A DNA stretch of 64,000 nt from a virus. The stretch covers positions 62,001 through 126,000 of IMG/VR virus record IMGVR_UViG_3300028045_000007; one strand, given 5' to 3'. The position numbers and the translations under genes are program-made. The first letter of the stretch is position 1. Every line of letters starts with the position of its first letter. This document shows positions 51,737 to 60,036 of this stretch, piece by piece. A model generated the notes under the pieces. It saw only the letters and a list, made by a program, of their open reading frames with translations, was not told the DNA's origin and made no database searches.

Positions 51737-52390
51737 ATGAATACTAAAGGACATAATCCATTTAAAGATACGCCCGACAATCATGATTTCATGACCGAGG
51801 AGCACGTCTCTGTTTTTCTTCGGAACCACAAGACAGGAGTTGATAATCTGGGACGACACATGCTGGTAGACATAGTTGCACGGTATGATAATCCCAGGGT
51901 GTTGGACATGGCATGTGGCACGTGTGTCAACTGGGATGTATTCAAACAACGCGGACTCAAGTGTCAATATGTTGGTTTAGATCGTACGACCAGTATGATT
52001 CTCGAAGCAGATAAACGCTATGGCACTGAGATCACCCTTCATGAAGGATATGTACAGCGTACAGGGCTACCTGATGACTTCGCCGACATAGCTATTATGC
52101 GACACATACTTGAGCATTTACAGGAGGGGTATGAGGATGCGATTAGAGAGGGGTTGCGTGTTGCCTCCAAGGAACTCGTTGTTGTTTTCTTCTTGACTCC
52201 TTCAAATAAGGATGAGGATGAAGTTAGTGAGTCCGAGCCAGATGAGAATGGCTGCACTTACTTCTGGAATACGTATAGTTGGTCCAAGTTTGCCGAGTTC
52301 GTTGCCACTTTGGGCGTACAGATGAAAGTTGGGCACGTTGTAACCCCTGGTGCCGCTCATGCTGACACGATTGTTCGACTAATCAAATGA
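51737..52390 (+). CDS. SAM-dependent methyltransferase (class I)
   Basis: The ATG at 51737 is preferred; a TTG two codons upstream is also in frame. The 217-residue protein has RVLDMACGTCVNWDVF (motif I, here with a less common CGT rather than GGG), VGLDRTTSMI (motif II acidic residue) and GLPDDFADIAIMRHILEHL (motif post-II/III), the Methyltransf_11 pattern. Likely a small-molecule or sugar O-methyltransferase. The first of a run of methyltransferases; the next gene overlaps by four bases. Confidence 0.8.
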   Translation: MNTKGHNPFKDTPDNHDFMTEEHVSVFLRNHKTGVDNLGRHMLVDIVARYDNPRVLDMACGTCVNWDVFKQRGLKCQYVGLDRTTSMILEADKRYGTEITLHEGYVQRTGLPDDFADIAIMRHILEHLQEGYEDAIREGLRVASKELVVVFFLTPSNKDEDEVSESEPDENGCTYFWNTYSWSKFAEFVATLGVQMKVGHVVTPGAAHADTIVRLIK

Positions 52391-53229
52391 TCCCCGACGT
52401 TACGTACTTCATTCTCGACTACAATCCACGCTGTCAAGATCAGGCGAGTGGATATCTTGATGCGTGTATTCGTTCGCTGTATGCCAACCGCAACAGCAGC
52501 ATCACGAGCGAAGTGTACGTGATTGATCAAGGTAATGGTTTTACCGACTACAAGAATGCACTAGCCAACAAGTGTGCTGGCTATGGCTTTCACTTCGTTG
52601 GCCTGGACCACAACAAGGGCATTTCCGGCGGCATCAATCTGGCGGCTCGCCTAAGTCGCAGTCCGCACCTATGTCTAGTGACCTCAGATACGACATTCAC
52701 GCCCGAGCTTGATACAGTGCTTTTGGGAGAGCTAGAAGCACACGATGACATCTATCAAATAACGCCTTCTGTAGATAAAGGAGACATTCCGTATCAGGTG
52801 CAAGGATTCACAGATAGCAAGGATCCTATCCGTTGTGCTGTTCAAGAGCTTACTATTCAGTGCTGGAAAAGAGAAGTGTTTGACGTTATTGGCTACTGGG
52901 ATGAGCGATGGCTTGCTTGTTACGAGTCGGCAGACTATCCCCTGCGGTTATTTCTGACGGGGCGTTGCTCTGCGGCTATCACGCACAAGATTTCCTGCCA
53001 TCACGAGCACAATACTACCTATCACAATGGTTCCCTGGCGGACGCCTACGGTGGGCAGTTTGATCATGGGCCTCTACGTCATATGTGGGACGAGAAGTGG
53101 CCCGGCCTAGACTGGGACATGCTGTACGATCTGACTCAGTACAACGAAACCACGAGAGCCCGTCTTGCCGCCCAGTACTACCAAAACATCGCATTATCAT
53201 GGAACGCTCAGCAATCATCAGGCACCTGA
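52387..53229 (+). CDS. GT2 family glycosyltransferase
   Basis: This 280-residue GT-A protein has a GT2-like start (VTYFILDYNPRCQDQ...YLDACIRSLYAN), GLDHNKGISGGINLAARLS (the NxGxxxGxN motif of GT2 rhamnosyl-type enzymes) and LCLVTSDTTFTPELD (metal-binding motif near residue 97). ELTIQCWKREVFDVIGYWDE fits the acceptor-binding segment ending in DE. NxGxxxG enzymes often add rhamnose or related deoxysugars; fucose addition is an idea only. Confidence 0.82.
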   Translation: MIPDVTYFILDYNPRCQDQASGYLDACIRSLYANRNSSITSEVYVIDQGNGFTDYKNALANKCAGYGFHFVGLDHNKGISGGINLAARLSRSPHLCLVTSDTTFTPELDTVLLGELEAHDDIYQITPSVDKGDIPYQVQGFTDSKDPIRCAVQELTIQCWKREVFDVIGYWDERWLACYESADYPLRLFLTGRCSAAITHKISCHHEHNTTYHNGSLADAYGGQFDHGPLRHMWDEKWPGLDWDMLYDLTQYNETTRARLAAQYYQNIALSWNAQQSSGT

Positions 53230-53777
53230 TCCGTGCATACGGCTTTCAGTCCTATCTCGAAATTGGCGTACGTGGTCGCGAGACCCTGAGTCAGATTGAT
53301 CTGTCCGTTGTGGACGGTGTCGATCCGAACGGCCAGGGCAACTATACCATGACCTCCGACGAGTTTTTCGAGTCCCATTGCAAGCGTAGTTATGATATAA
53401 TCTTTGTCGATGGACTACATTTGCATGAGCAGGCCAAAAAAGACATAGAAAATGCCCTGACGCATTTGAGCGACAACGGTATAATTGTAGTACATGACTG
53501 TCTTCCGGAAGAGGAGTGGCATCAGCTACGGGAAGGCATATCTGGGCGTCCCTGGAACGGAGACGTTTGGAAGGCTTTCGCGGATCTGCGATCCGAGAGG
53601 GCCGATCTTAGTATGTATGTTGTGGACACCGATTGGGGTTGCGGCATCATTAGACGTGGTTCTCAGTACCTCTACCCTCGTCCTGATGAGTGGACTTGGG
53701 GGTATTTCAAGCAGCATAGAGACAATATCATGAACGTAGTAACAGTAGAGGAGTTCCTTGGATATTCACAACCGTAA
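53199..53777 (+). CDS. SAM-dependent methyltransferase (Methyltransf_24-like)
   Basis: The start is taken at ATG 53199, removing a 38-residue extension that overlaps the upstream gene. The 192-residue protein has YLEIGVRGRETLSQID (motif I), VDGVDPNGQGNY (motif II) and YDIIFVDGLHLHEQAKKDIENALTHL (motif with the metal-binding-like D-G-x-H). NGIIVVHDCLP follows (VxxHD, typical of Methyltransf_24 enzymes acting on sugars). The C-terminal tail overlaps the next methyltransferase by 20 bases. Confidence 0.8.
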   Translation: MERSAIIRHLIRAYGFQSYLEIGVRGRETLSQIDLSVVDGVDPNGQGNYTMTSDEFFESHCKRSYDIIFVDGLHLHEQAKKDIENALTHLSDNGIIVVHDCLPEEEWHQLREGISGRPWNGDVWKAFADLRSERADLSMYVVDTDWGCGIIRRGSQYLYPRPDEWTWGYFKQHRDNIMNVVTVEEFLGYSQP

Positions 53778-54273
53778 ATGGATCGAGGCGGTAGCCCCGC
53801 AGTACTCGCCTTTCAATCCCGATCAGAAGGTGCTGGAAATTGGCAGTTGGATTGCCCCAGGACAGGAAGAGATCGTGTGTCGCAAGACTATTGCTCCGCT
53901 CGTTGGAGAATACGTCGGATTGGACATGCAGGACGGCAATGGCGTTGATGTTGTATCGGACGCCAAGCTCATGCCGTTCTCTGATGAGCACTTTCATGTA
54001 ATCATCAGTACCGATTGCTACGAACATGTAGATTGGCCTCGTGAAGTGACGCACGAGGCTTATCGTGTTTTGAAGCAAGGTGGCGTGTTCTACCTGACGA
54101 CCGTGTTTGACTTTGAGATTCATGGTTATCCGGATGACTTCTGGAGGTTCACGCCACACTGCATTAGGCTTCTTCTTGAGGACGCTGGATTTGAAGCGGT
54201 AGAGGTGACGGGGTGCGGCGGACCACATGCAAAGCGTCCGTGTATCGTCAGAGGAATAGGTATCAAGCGATGA
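53758..54273 (+). CDS. SAM-dependent methyltransferase (TTG start)
   Basis: A TTG start at 53758 preceded by GAGGAG five bases upstream is the best choice, since no in-frame ATG lies before motif I. The 171-residue protein has KVLEIGSWIAPGQE (motif I), VGLDMQDGNGVDVV, and HFHVIISTDCYEHVDWPREV...VLKQGGVFYLTTV, the pattern of Methyltransf_11 enzymes. EIHGYPDDFWRFTPHCIRLL is a recognised Tyr-Trp-Phe rich stretch of methyltransferases of this class. Sits in the middle of a run of short methyltransferases. Confidence 0.75.
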   Translation: MDIHNRKWIEAVAPQYSPFNPDQKVLEIGSWIAPGQEEIVCRKTIAPLVGEYVGLDMQDGNGVDVVSDAKLMPFSDEHFHVIISTDCYEHVDWPREVTHEAYRVLKQGGVFYLTTVFDFEIHGYPDDFWRFTPHCIRLLLEDAGFEAVEVTGCGGPHAKRPCIVRGIGIKR

Positions 54274-54803
54274 AGCTGAATCTGGCCAGCCACGGAGACA
54301 ATCGCGAGGGGTATGTGAACGTTGACTTCGATCACCCCGCCGCCGACCTGAAGGCAGACGTTACCGATTTGTTTACGATAGAAGATGAGTCAGTCGATGA
54401 GATCCTTGCCTTTCACATCCTAGAGCACTTCCGTGCTGGACATTACGAGCCGCACCTGTCCAATCCCCTCAATCCGAGAACAGTGATAGAGGCCCTGGCC
54501 GAGTGGAAGCGTGTCCTCAAGCCGGGCGGCAGACTGGAGATCAAGGTGCCTGACTTTGAGAAGGTCATTTGGCTTTTCCAGAACTTTCCCACGTGGTCTA
54601 GGAAGCCAGGTGGTAACGATCCATTCCCCGCATACTCTGACTGGCTTGTGTCCAATGGACAGCATCAGTGTATTTTCGACAGGCCAACCATGCTAAGCGT
54701 GCTACGGGCGGTCGGCTTTCGAGACATCAACTTTGTTGACTCGTCGCCCGAGGCAGTTGTCAATCGTGAAAACATAGAAATGTATGTAGTGTGTAGTAGA
54801 TGA
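54270..54803 (+). CDS. Predicted SAM-dependent methyltransferase (COG4627-like)
   Basis: Start at ATG 54270 (ATGA overlap). The 177-residue protein opens with KLNLASHGDNREGYVNVDF, a variant motif I of the COG4627-type methyltransferases in which Gly-rich residues are replaced, then DESVDEILAFHILEHF and WKRVLKPGGRLEIKVPDFEKV. These enzymes are usually associated with glycan or lipid modification in gene clusters. Coupled to the previous methyltransferase. Confidence 0.75.
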   Translation: MKLNLASHGDNREGYVNVDFDHPAADLKADVTDLFTIEDESVDEILAFHILEHFRAGHYEPHLSNPLNPRTVIEALAEWKRVLKPGGRLEIKVPDFEKVIWLFQNFPTWSRKPGGNDPFPAYSDWLVSNGQHQCIFDRPTMLSVLRAVGFRDINFVDSSPEAVVNRENIEMYVVCSR

Positions 54804-54852
54804 TCTTGAAATTGATCATATCGATCCCATGATAAAGGAAAACAATAGCGTA

Positions 54853-55824
54853 ATGAAAGTACTAATCACAGGAGCCCACGGCTTCGTAGGACATCACGTC
54901 GTCCGGGAGCTTGAAAAAGAGCATGAGCTTTTGACGCCTTCGCGTCGAGAGTTGAATTTACTGTACACGACAGATCCATGCGGAGATCCACTAAGGGAAA
55001 CTGAAGAGTACTTGAGGCGTAAGTCTGTAGATGCCATTGTGCATCTTGCGGCAACCTGCGGCGGCATTGGTATCAACAAAGACAACCCCGGCAAGTTCAT
55101 GTATGACAACCTACAGATGGGGATCAACGTGCTGGAGGCAGCACGCCTCGCGAACGTCTCAAAGGTTGTGGTACTCGGAACTGTTTGTGCCTATCCTAAG
55201 TTTACACCTATTCCTTTTCGAGAAAAAGACATTTGGAATGGCTATCCAGAAGAGACAAATGCCCCCTATGGCATAGCAAAGAAGACAGTCATGGAGATGG
55301 GTATTGCGTATTCGCGTCAGTATGGCATGAACATCACCAACCTCGTTCCTGTGAATATGGCGGGCGAGTGGGACAACTTTGACGAGTACAGCAGTCACGT
55401 GATCCCAGCACTGATCAAGAAGTTTGAGAACCCACACGGTACGGCCATACCCACCGTAGAACATGGTTACTACTGTGATCCCACGGTGGTGTTGTGGGGT
55501 ACTGGTTCTGCTTCACGCGAATTCCTATATGCTGGTGATTGTGCAAGAGCTATCGCGGTAGCTCTCGTGAAAAACACTGGTCCAGAACCAATCAACCTTG
55601 GTACCGGCAACGAAGTTACTATCAAGGATCTTGCGGAATTGGTAAAGCGGGTTGGTAAGTATGACGCCAATATCGTATGGGATCCTACGAAGCCAGATGG
55701 GCAGCCCAGACGTAGCCTAGACATTACAAGGGCACAGAATGTACTGAGGTGGAACGCTACCACTTCACTCTTTGAAACGGTACGTAGAACAATTGAGTGG
55801 TATAGAACAAATGGATCAGTATAG
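54853..55824 (+). CDS. NAD-dependent epimerase/reductase, GDP-L-fucose synthase-like
   Basis: ATG 54853 gives MKVLITGAHGFVGHH, the usual Rossmann start; an in-frame ATG at 54829 would add eight residues. The 323-residue SDR has GTVCAYPKFTPIPFREKD and NAPYGIAKK (YxxxK with catalytic Tyr and Lys) and the C-terminal PRRSLDIT region, like GDP-L-fucose synthase (Fcl/WcaG), which epimerises and reduces GDP-4-keto-6-deoxymannose. In Fcl the strand before CxYP holds a catalytic Ser (SSC); here it is Thr-Val-Cys, so the chemistry may differ. The gmd gene lies 1.1 kb downstream, completing the pathway on paper. Confidence 0.78.
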   Translation: MKVLITGAHGFVGHHVVRELEKEHELLTPSRRELNLLYTTDPCGDPLRETEEYLRRKSVDAIVHLAATCGGIGINKDNPGKFMYDNLQMGINVLEAARLANVSKVVVLGTVCAYPKFTPIPFREKDIWNGYPEETNAPYGIAKKTVMEMGIAYSRQYGMNITNLVPVNMAGEWDNFDEYSSHVIPALIKKFENPHGTAIPTVEHGYYCDPTVVLWGTGSASREFLYAGDCARAIAVALVKNTGPEPINLGTGNEVTIKDLAELVKRVGKYDANIVWDPTKPDGQPRRSLDITRAQNVLRWNATTSLFETVRRTIEWYRTNGSV

Positions 55825-56296
55825 TACACATACAGAGCTTCTAAAGTTTTTGATGGACAACCTTGCCATCGAAACAGTTTTGGAGTTAGGCATGGGACAC
55901 TTCAGCACCCCGTTGTTTCGGAGCTATCCAGGCGTTAGTTTAGTTAGCCTGGACTCTGACATCAATTGGGTCAATCAATTCAGTCCCGGTCCTAATCACA
56001 CCGTTGGTGCCTACCCACTACTGGGGTTTGCTCGCAACGTGACTTGGTTTGATTTAGCTTTTGTTGATGGTAATCCAGCCAGCGAACGTGCCGCCTGTGT
56101 ACAAGAGCTTTTGCTCAAAACTAGACTGGTTGTAGCACATGACACGGGTCCAGAAGACAATTGGAATTATCACTATGACGAGATCGTATTACCAGAAGGC
56201 TTTGTGCGTTTAGACTATACGAAAAAGTCACCGTGGACATCTGTTTTCACTGCTGACGCAGAAGTTATTGCTAAGGTACAAGAGTTCAATGGGTAG
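55811..56296 (+). CDS. Short methyltransferase-like protein
   Basis: Start at ATG 55811, overlapping the Fcl-like gene end by 14 bases. The 161-residue protein has VLELGMGHFSTPLFRSY (motif I-like), SLDSDINWVNQF (motif II) and WFDLAFVDGNPASERAACVQELL, then LVVAHDTGPEDNW, like Methyltransf_24 enzymes with the VDG/HD pair. It is shorter than usual and may be a compact sugar methyltransferase. No frameshift or truncation is evident. Confidence 0.65.
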   Translation: MDQYSTHTELLKFLMDNLAIETVLELGMGHFSTPLFRSYPGVSLVSLDSDINWVNQFSPGPNHTVGAYPLLGFARNVTWFDLAFVDGNPASERAACVQELLLKTRLVVAHDTGPEDNWNYHYDEIVLPEGFVRLDYTKKSPWTSVFTADAEVIAKVQEFNG

Positions 56297-56927
56297 AAAA
56301 ATCTTCCTAGATGTCGGGTGTAATACTGGTCAGTCTCTTGAGGCTGCACTAGACCATGACTTTGATGTCGTCTATTGTTTTGAGCCGGTGATGGAGTATT
56401 GTCAGTCGTTACAGTCTGGCGTCTTGTCTTCTGATGTCGGTTCTGGCATTGCAGAAAGACCTTACGACCAAACCAGGGTGGTCATTTGTCCCTTTGGACT
56501 TTGGGTCAATACCGAGCGTATTTCTGTACATAGTCCTCACACAATGGCAGCGTCAGTGTTTGACGACCACCAGGACAGCGAGGGCGGCACCACAGAGTGT
56601 CAGTTTGTCAAGGCTTCCGAGTGGTTACGACATCACATCACCGACGACGATTTTGTTGTCATGAAAATGAATTGTGAGGGTAGCGAGTGTACCATTCTGG
56701 ACCATCTAATGGACAGTGATACTATACACTTGATCGATCACATTATGGTTGATTTTGATGCAATGAAGATTCCGTCCCAACGCCATAGACCGCAGCGTAC
56801 TATTTGGAACCTGAACAATCATGGTGTTGATTACGTGTTCGCCGAGGACGTTATGTGCGGGGCTACCCACCACGATCGTATTTGCTATTGGCTAAAAGAA
56901 AAGGTTGAGGAGATCAATGAACGATAA
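56289..56927 (+). CDS. FkbM-like SAM-dependent methyltransferase
   Basis: Start at ATG 56289 (MGRKIFLDVGCNTGQSLEAAL, motif I). The 212-residue protein has VVYCFEPVMEYCQSL (the EP motif of FkbM enzymes), and FVVMKMNCEGSECTILDHL (the KxNCEGxE strand typical of FkbM). FkbM-type enzymes commonly methylate sugar hydroxyls. Overlaps the end of the preceding gene and the start of gmd, which is evidence for one coupled transcript. A second FkbM enzyme is encoded at 11990. Confidence 0.8.
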   Translation: MGRKIFLDVGCNTGQSLEAALDHDFDVVYCFEPVMEYCQSLQSGVLSSDVGSGIAERPYDQTRVVICPFGLWVNTERISVHSPHTMAASVFDDHQDSEGGTTECQFVKASEWLRHHITDDDFVVMKMNCEGSECTILDHLMDSDTIHLIDHIMVDFDAMKIPSQRHRPQRTIWNLNNHGVDYVFAEDVMCGATHHDRICYWLKEKVEEINER

Positions 56928-57951
56928 AACAGCAATTGTTACTGGTATTACAGGACAGGACGGATTCTATCTCGCCCACTATCTACTCTCGTTGGGCTAT
57001 CGTGTCATTGGCGTAGTGCGTCGTACGTCCATGCCCACAGACTGTCGTTTACGTACGTTGCGTGGCAGCCCCAATCTACATCTGGTACAGGGAGACGTTA
57101 CTGACATTTCCAGTTTACAAAAGGCCGTGCGTGACTTTGCTCCCGATGAGTTCTATCACCTAGGGGCACAGAGTCACGTGGCTATGTCTTGGGAGTATCC
57201 CTTGGCCACCGCAGACATCACGGGTATTGGCGTACTCAACTGTCTAGAGGCTATTCATACAGAGAAGCCAGACTGTAGATTCTATTTTGCTGGCAGCAGC
57301 GAGCAATTCGGCAATTCGATCGGTAAGCCTATCGAGGGAGAGATTCAGAACTACCTCAATGAAGATTCGCCGATGCATCCCGAGTCTCCTTACGCCGTGA
57401 GTAAGGTTTTCGGATACAATATGACTAGAGTTTATCGTAGGTCGTTCGACATGTTCGCGTCCTGCGGTATTCTGTTTAACCATGAGTCACCGGTTCGAGG
57501 TGAAGAATTTGTGACTCGCAAAATTACGAGCCAACTGGCTCGTGTGAAGTGGGGATTACAAGAGTACGTTGAGCTTGGCAATATGGACGCCTGCCGTGAC
57601 TGGGGATTCGCTGGAGACTATGTGCGTGGTATGCACGCCATACTACAGCACGATGAACCAGATGACTTCGTTCTAGCGACTGGCGAAACCAATTCCGTCA
57701 AGACGTTTTTCCAGAGATGCTGCCAGTGGTTTGATTTAGATCCGGATGAGGTCTATAAGGTCAATCCAAAGTTCATGCGTCCCAAGGACATCAACGTACT
57801 ATTGGGCGATAGCTTGAAAGCACGCAGCACGTTGGGTTGGGAGCCCACTTGTGCGTTCGATCAACTAGTAGACAAGATGTGTCAGTACGACTATCATCTA
57901 CAGTCGCCAGATCCAGCTTATACCCGTCAAGCAGACGAGTTTCTATTTTAG
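56917..57951 (+). CDS. gmd: GDP-mannose 4,6-dehydratase
   Basis: This 344-residue SDR starts at ATG 56917 with TAIVTGITGQDGFYLAHYLL (NADP-binding GxxGxxG), then VRRTSMPTDCRLRTL, HLGAQSHVAMSWEYP, FAGSSEQFG and SPYAVSKVFGYNM (catalytic SSE and YxxxK), followed by ILFNHESPVRGEEFVTRKIT, a segment very specific to GDP-mannose 4,6-dehydratases. It would convert GDP-mannose to GDP-4-keto-6-deoxymannose, the substrate of the Fcl-like enzyme upstream. Fucose, rhamnose or perosamine pathways all start here. Last gene of the glycan island, 9 bases before the next gene. Confidence 0.92.
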   Translation: MNDKTAIVTGITGQDGFYLAHYLLSLGYRVIGVVRRTSMPTDCRLRTLRGSPNLHLVQGDVTDISSLQKAVRDFAPDEFYHLGAQSHVAMSWEYPLATADITGIGVLNCLEAIHTEKPDCRFYFAGSSEQFGNSIGKPIEGEIQNYLNEDSPMHPESPYAVSKVFGYNMTRVYRRSFDMFASCGILFNHESPVRGEEFVTRKITSQLARVKWGLQEYVELGNMDACRDWGFAGDYVRGMHAILQHDEPDDFVLATGETNSVKTFFQRCCQWFDLDPDEVYKVNPKFMRPKDINVLLGDSLKARSTLGWEPTCAFDQLVDKMCQYDYHLQSPDPAYTRQADEFLF

Positions 57952-57960
57952 GAGGATGAT

Positions 57961-58623
57961 ATGAAAGACCCCGATGAACACACTATTACAGATCGTGAGA
58001 AACGTACTTGGCAAGCCGGTAAGAAGGTTACCAAGCGTGAACGTCCAGAGCTAACAGTAGAACAACGCCTTCAGTTTTTGGATCTATTCGTAAAGATGGC
58101 TTCACAAGCCACGTTTGAGCGTATCCTTGGACTAGAGTCTAAAGACGTTGAGTACTATCGTCAGTTCTTTAATATAGAAAGCCATGATGAAGCACGTATT
58201 CTACTACGTAAGCTTCGTCAGGAGAACGAAGAAGGTCGCGAGGCCGCTATTGTTGCAGAAACGAAACTGGCTCGTGAGGCGGAGGTTACTGCTCAGCGAC
58301 GACTCAGTGAGATGGAAGCAAGACGTAATAGAGAACGTCCAATCCACGAAGTTGATGCTAACAAGATCAAACAAGAGGATGCCGAGCGTCAGCGTCGTTT
58401 TGCCGACCAACAAGAGAAGCTCGAAGAGCCCAAGCAGAAGTGGCAGCTACCAATGGAAGGTACGTTGATACAGCGTGAAGAGCAAGTTGATCGTTTTCGT
58501 CGTGCCATTACCAACCACGGTTATACCTTCGTTCGTAATACGTACGGAGCCACTCCGCAACAAGTAAGACATGAGGCGGGACGACTGGGCCTGAAAATCA
58601 ATTGGGATCTTGTTCGTCGCTAA
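57961..58623 (+). CDS. Hypothetical coiled-coil protein with C-terminal HTH-like segment, 220 aa
   Basis: A strong ribosome-binding site (TAGGAGG) precedes it. Residues about 75-155 form a long charged coiled coil, rich in Glu, Arg and Ala, and the C-terminal 45 residues (DRFRRAITNHGYTFVRNTYGATPQQVRHEAGRLGL; helix-turn-helix-like) could bind DNA. It is coupled by TAATG to the next gene, an HTH/nuclease-like protein, so the pair may act together. No family is recognised. Confidence 0.55.
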   Translation: MKDPDEHTITDREKRTWQAGKKVTKRERPELTVEQRLQFLDLFVKMASQATFERILGLESKDVEYYRQFFNIESHDEARILLRKLRQENEEGREAAIVAETKLAREAEVTAQRRLSEMEARRNRERPIHEVDANKIKQEDAERQRRFADQQEKLEEPKQKWQLPMEGTLIQREEQVDRFRRAITNHGYTFVRNTYGATPQQVRHEAGRLGLKINWDLVRR

Positions 58624-59345
58624 TGAAGCTCACCAAGGAGTCTTTGGAGAAACTGTATAGCTCCATGTCCATTGATGAGATGGCTGCCCACCTCGATATG
58701 GCAAAGTCTACGTTATACTATCATATGCGTAAGCTAGGTGTAACCCGTCGCTCAAAGAGCGACGCCCAACGTCAACACCTGAAGAATGCTCCGCATCAGA
58801 GGTCTGGCAAGAGTCATTCTACTGATGCGAAGGCACGTATTGCCGATGGCACGAGACGTTTCTGGGAATCGCCAGAAGGTCGTGAACAAAAGAAGCAACT
58901 AGGGACACTACGTCGTAACGAATGGAAGAAACGTTCTGCTCGTCAGCGTTCTGCTGCGATACGTCGTCTACAGTCTGCTGCACGACCTGGACCTGGGGAA
59001 TTGTCTCGTTTCGGCACGAAGCTCGCGGCGTTTTTGGAGGAACGCGAGGAAGTAAAAACGGGGATCAAGCTGACAGCCAGTCACATCTCTGACATTATTC
59101 TAGTAGACCGCAAGGTAGTGATCGAGCTACTGCTTCCCATTAGTGTTTATGGCGAGCGTCAAGAACAGAAGACGGAGGCACGGTATGACAAGCTCACATT
59201 AGAACTTGTGAGTGCTGGCTATCGCGTAGTGGTTATAGAGGATCGTTCCAACTCATTATCTAGGGCGAGGTGTGAACGAGTTTACGATGAGTTACTGAAG
59301 TTTTTCGACGACACGAGTGTACAACGATTGACCGTGGTGTCATAA
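58623..59345 (+). CDS. HTH protein with VSR-like nuclease C-terminus
   Basis: The start at ATG 58623 (TAATG junction) removes seven residues from a longer frame. The 240-residue protein has an N-terminal helix-turn-helix (MSIDEMAAHLDMAKSTLYYH) and a basic linker. A C-terminal region (ISDIILVDRKVVIELLLP... then SAGYRVVVIEDRS) resembles the core of VSR-type PD-(D/E)XK nucleases, with Asp and Glu in the expected strands. Freestanding VSR-like homing endonucleases combine such parts. A transcription factor with a degenerate nuclease domain is the alternative. Confidence 0.5.
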   Translation: MKLTKESLEKLYSSMSIDEMAAHLDMAKSTLYYHMRKLGVTRRSKSDAQRQHLKNAPHQRSGKSHSTDAKARIADGTRRFWESPEGREQKKQLGTLRRNEWKKRSARQRSAAIRRLQSAARPGPGELSRFGTKLAAFLEEREEVKTGIKLTASHISDIILVDRKVVIELLLPISVYGERQEQKTEARYDKLTLELVSAGYRVVVIEDRSNSLSRARCERVYDELLKFFDDTSVQRLTVVS

Positions 59346-59352
59346 TAGAAGT

Positions 59353-60036
59353 ATGAGTAGAGAAATCAAAGACCTGTTTACGACTGACTGGGAAGCCGAG
59401 TTAATCGCTGGCGAAACTGTCGAGCGTTCTGAGGGACGCGATAAGTTTCGTGTGGTATTGCTGGCTGGCTTACAACGCCTTGCTCGCGAAGCTGGCATAG
59501 TAGGACAAAACTGTGTCATTCAGACTCCTGGCGAGACGATGGTGCAGGCTATTTTTACGTCACGGTTTATTGTACACAACGACGACAACACTCATCATGT
59601 TGTTGATTTTGTTGGTACTGCTGACTGCAATAAGAACAATACCTCAGGTAAGTTTGCCAGTTATCCCACTGCCGTAGCAGAGTCACGTGCAGAAGCACGT
59701 TGCTTACGGAAGGCACTTGGTATTCGTATGCTATCGTCTGAAGAGGTAGGATTTCGTGAAGGGTTTAGTGAGATCGAGGCTTCTCCAACGGGCAAGGCCG
59801 ACACTCAGCTTGTTAAAGCTATCCAAACACTCTGCGATTCCCGCAAGATAGACATTGTACAAGTCCTCGAAGAAGTTATCGAGGGAGACCGTGCTTCCAC
59901 CATTTTTGAGTTGAGTGAACTCACTACGGAAGAGGCACAGCGTGCCATGTCATGGCTTAATGGTCAGAAGCCGCACAAGAAAGAAATGACCGCTCAAGAA
60001 AAGCGAGACGCTCGCAAAAAGGAACTACAATCATGA
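59353..60036 (+). CDS. Possible single-strand annealing protein (Rad52/Sak-like)
   Basis: This 227-residue protein has an N-terminal alpha/beta core with YPTAVAESRAEARCLRKALGI near residues 104-124, a segment reminiscent of the helix conserved in phage Rad52/ERF-like annealing proteins (A-x-T-x-A-x-x-R-A-L-R-x-A-L), preceded by HHVVDFVGTADCNK. The C-terminal half is helical and basic. The next gene encodes a zinc-ribbon protein, an arrangement often seen with phage annealing proteins. Single-strand annealing in recombination would complement the RecA-like protein. The family call is tentative. Confidence 0.45.
   Translation: MSREIKDLFTTDWEAELIAGETVERSEGRDKFRVVLLAGLQRLAREAGIVGQNCVIQTPGETMVQAIFTSRFIVHNDDNTHHVVDFVGTADCNKNNTSGKFASYPTAVAESRAEARCLRKALGIRMLSSEEVGFREGFSEIEASPTGKADTQLVKAIQTLCDSRKIDIVQVLEEVIEGDRASTIFELSELTTEEAQRAMSWLNGQKPHKKEMTAQEKRDARKKELQS

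Noticed and set aside
53728-54228. A 166-residue minus-strand reading frame
   Set aside because: It overlaps two supported methyltransferase genes on the plus strand; no minus-strand gene in the window has independent support.
57961-59345. Toxin-antitoxin pair
   Set aside because: Both proteins are too large and lack any known toxin or antitoxin motif; only tight coupling supports the idea.
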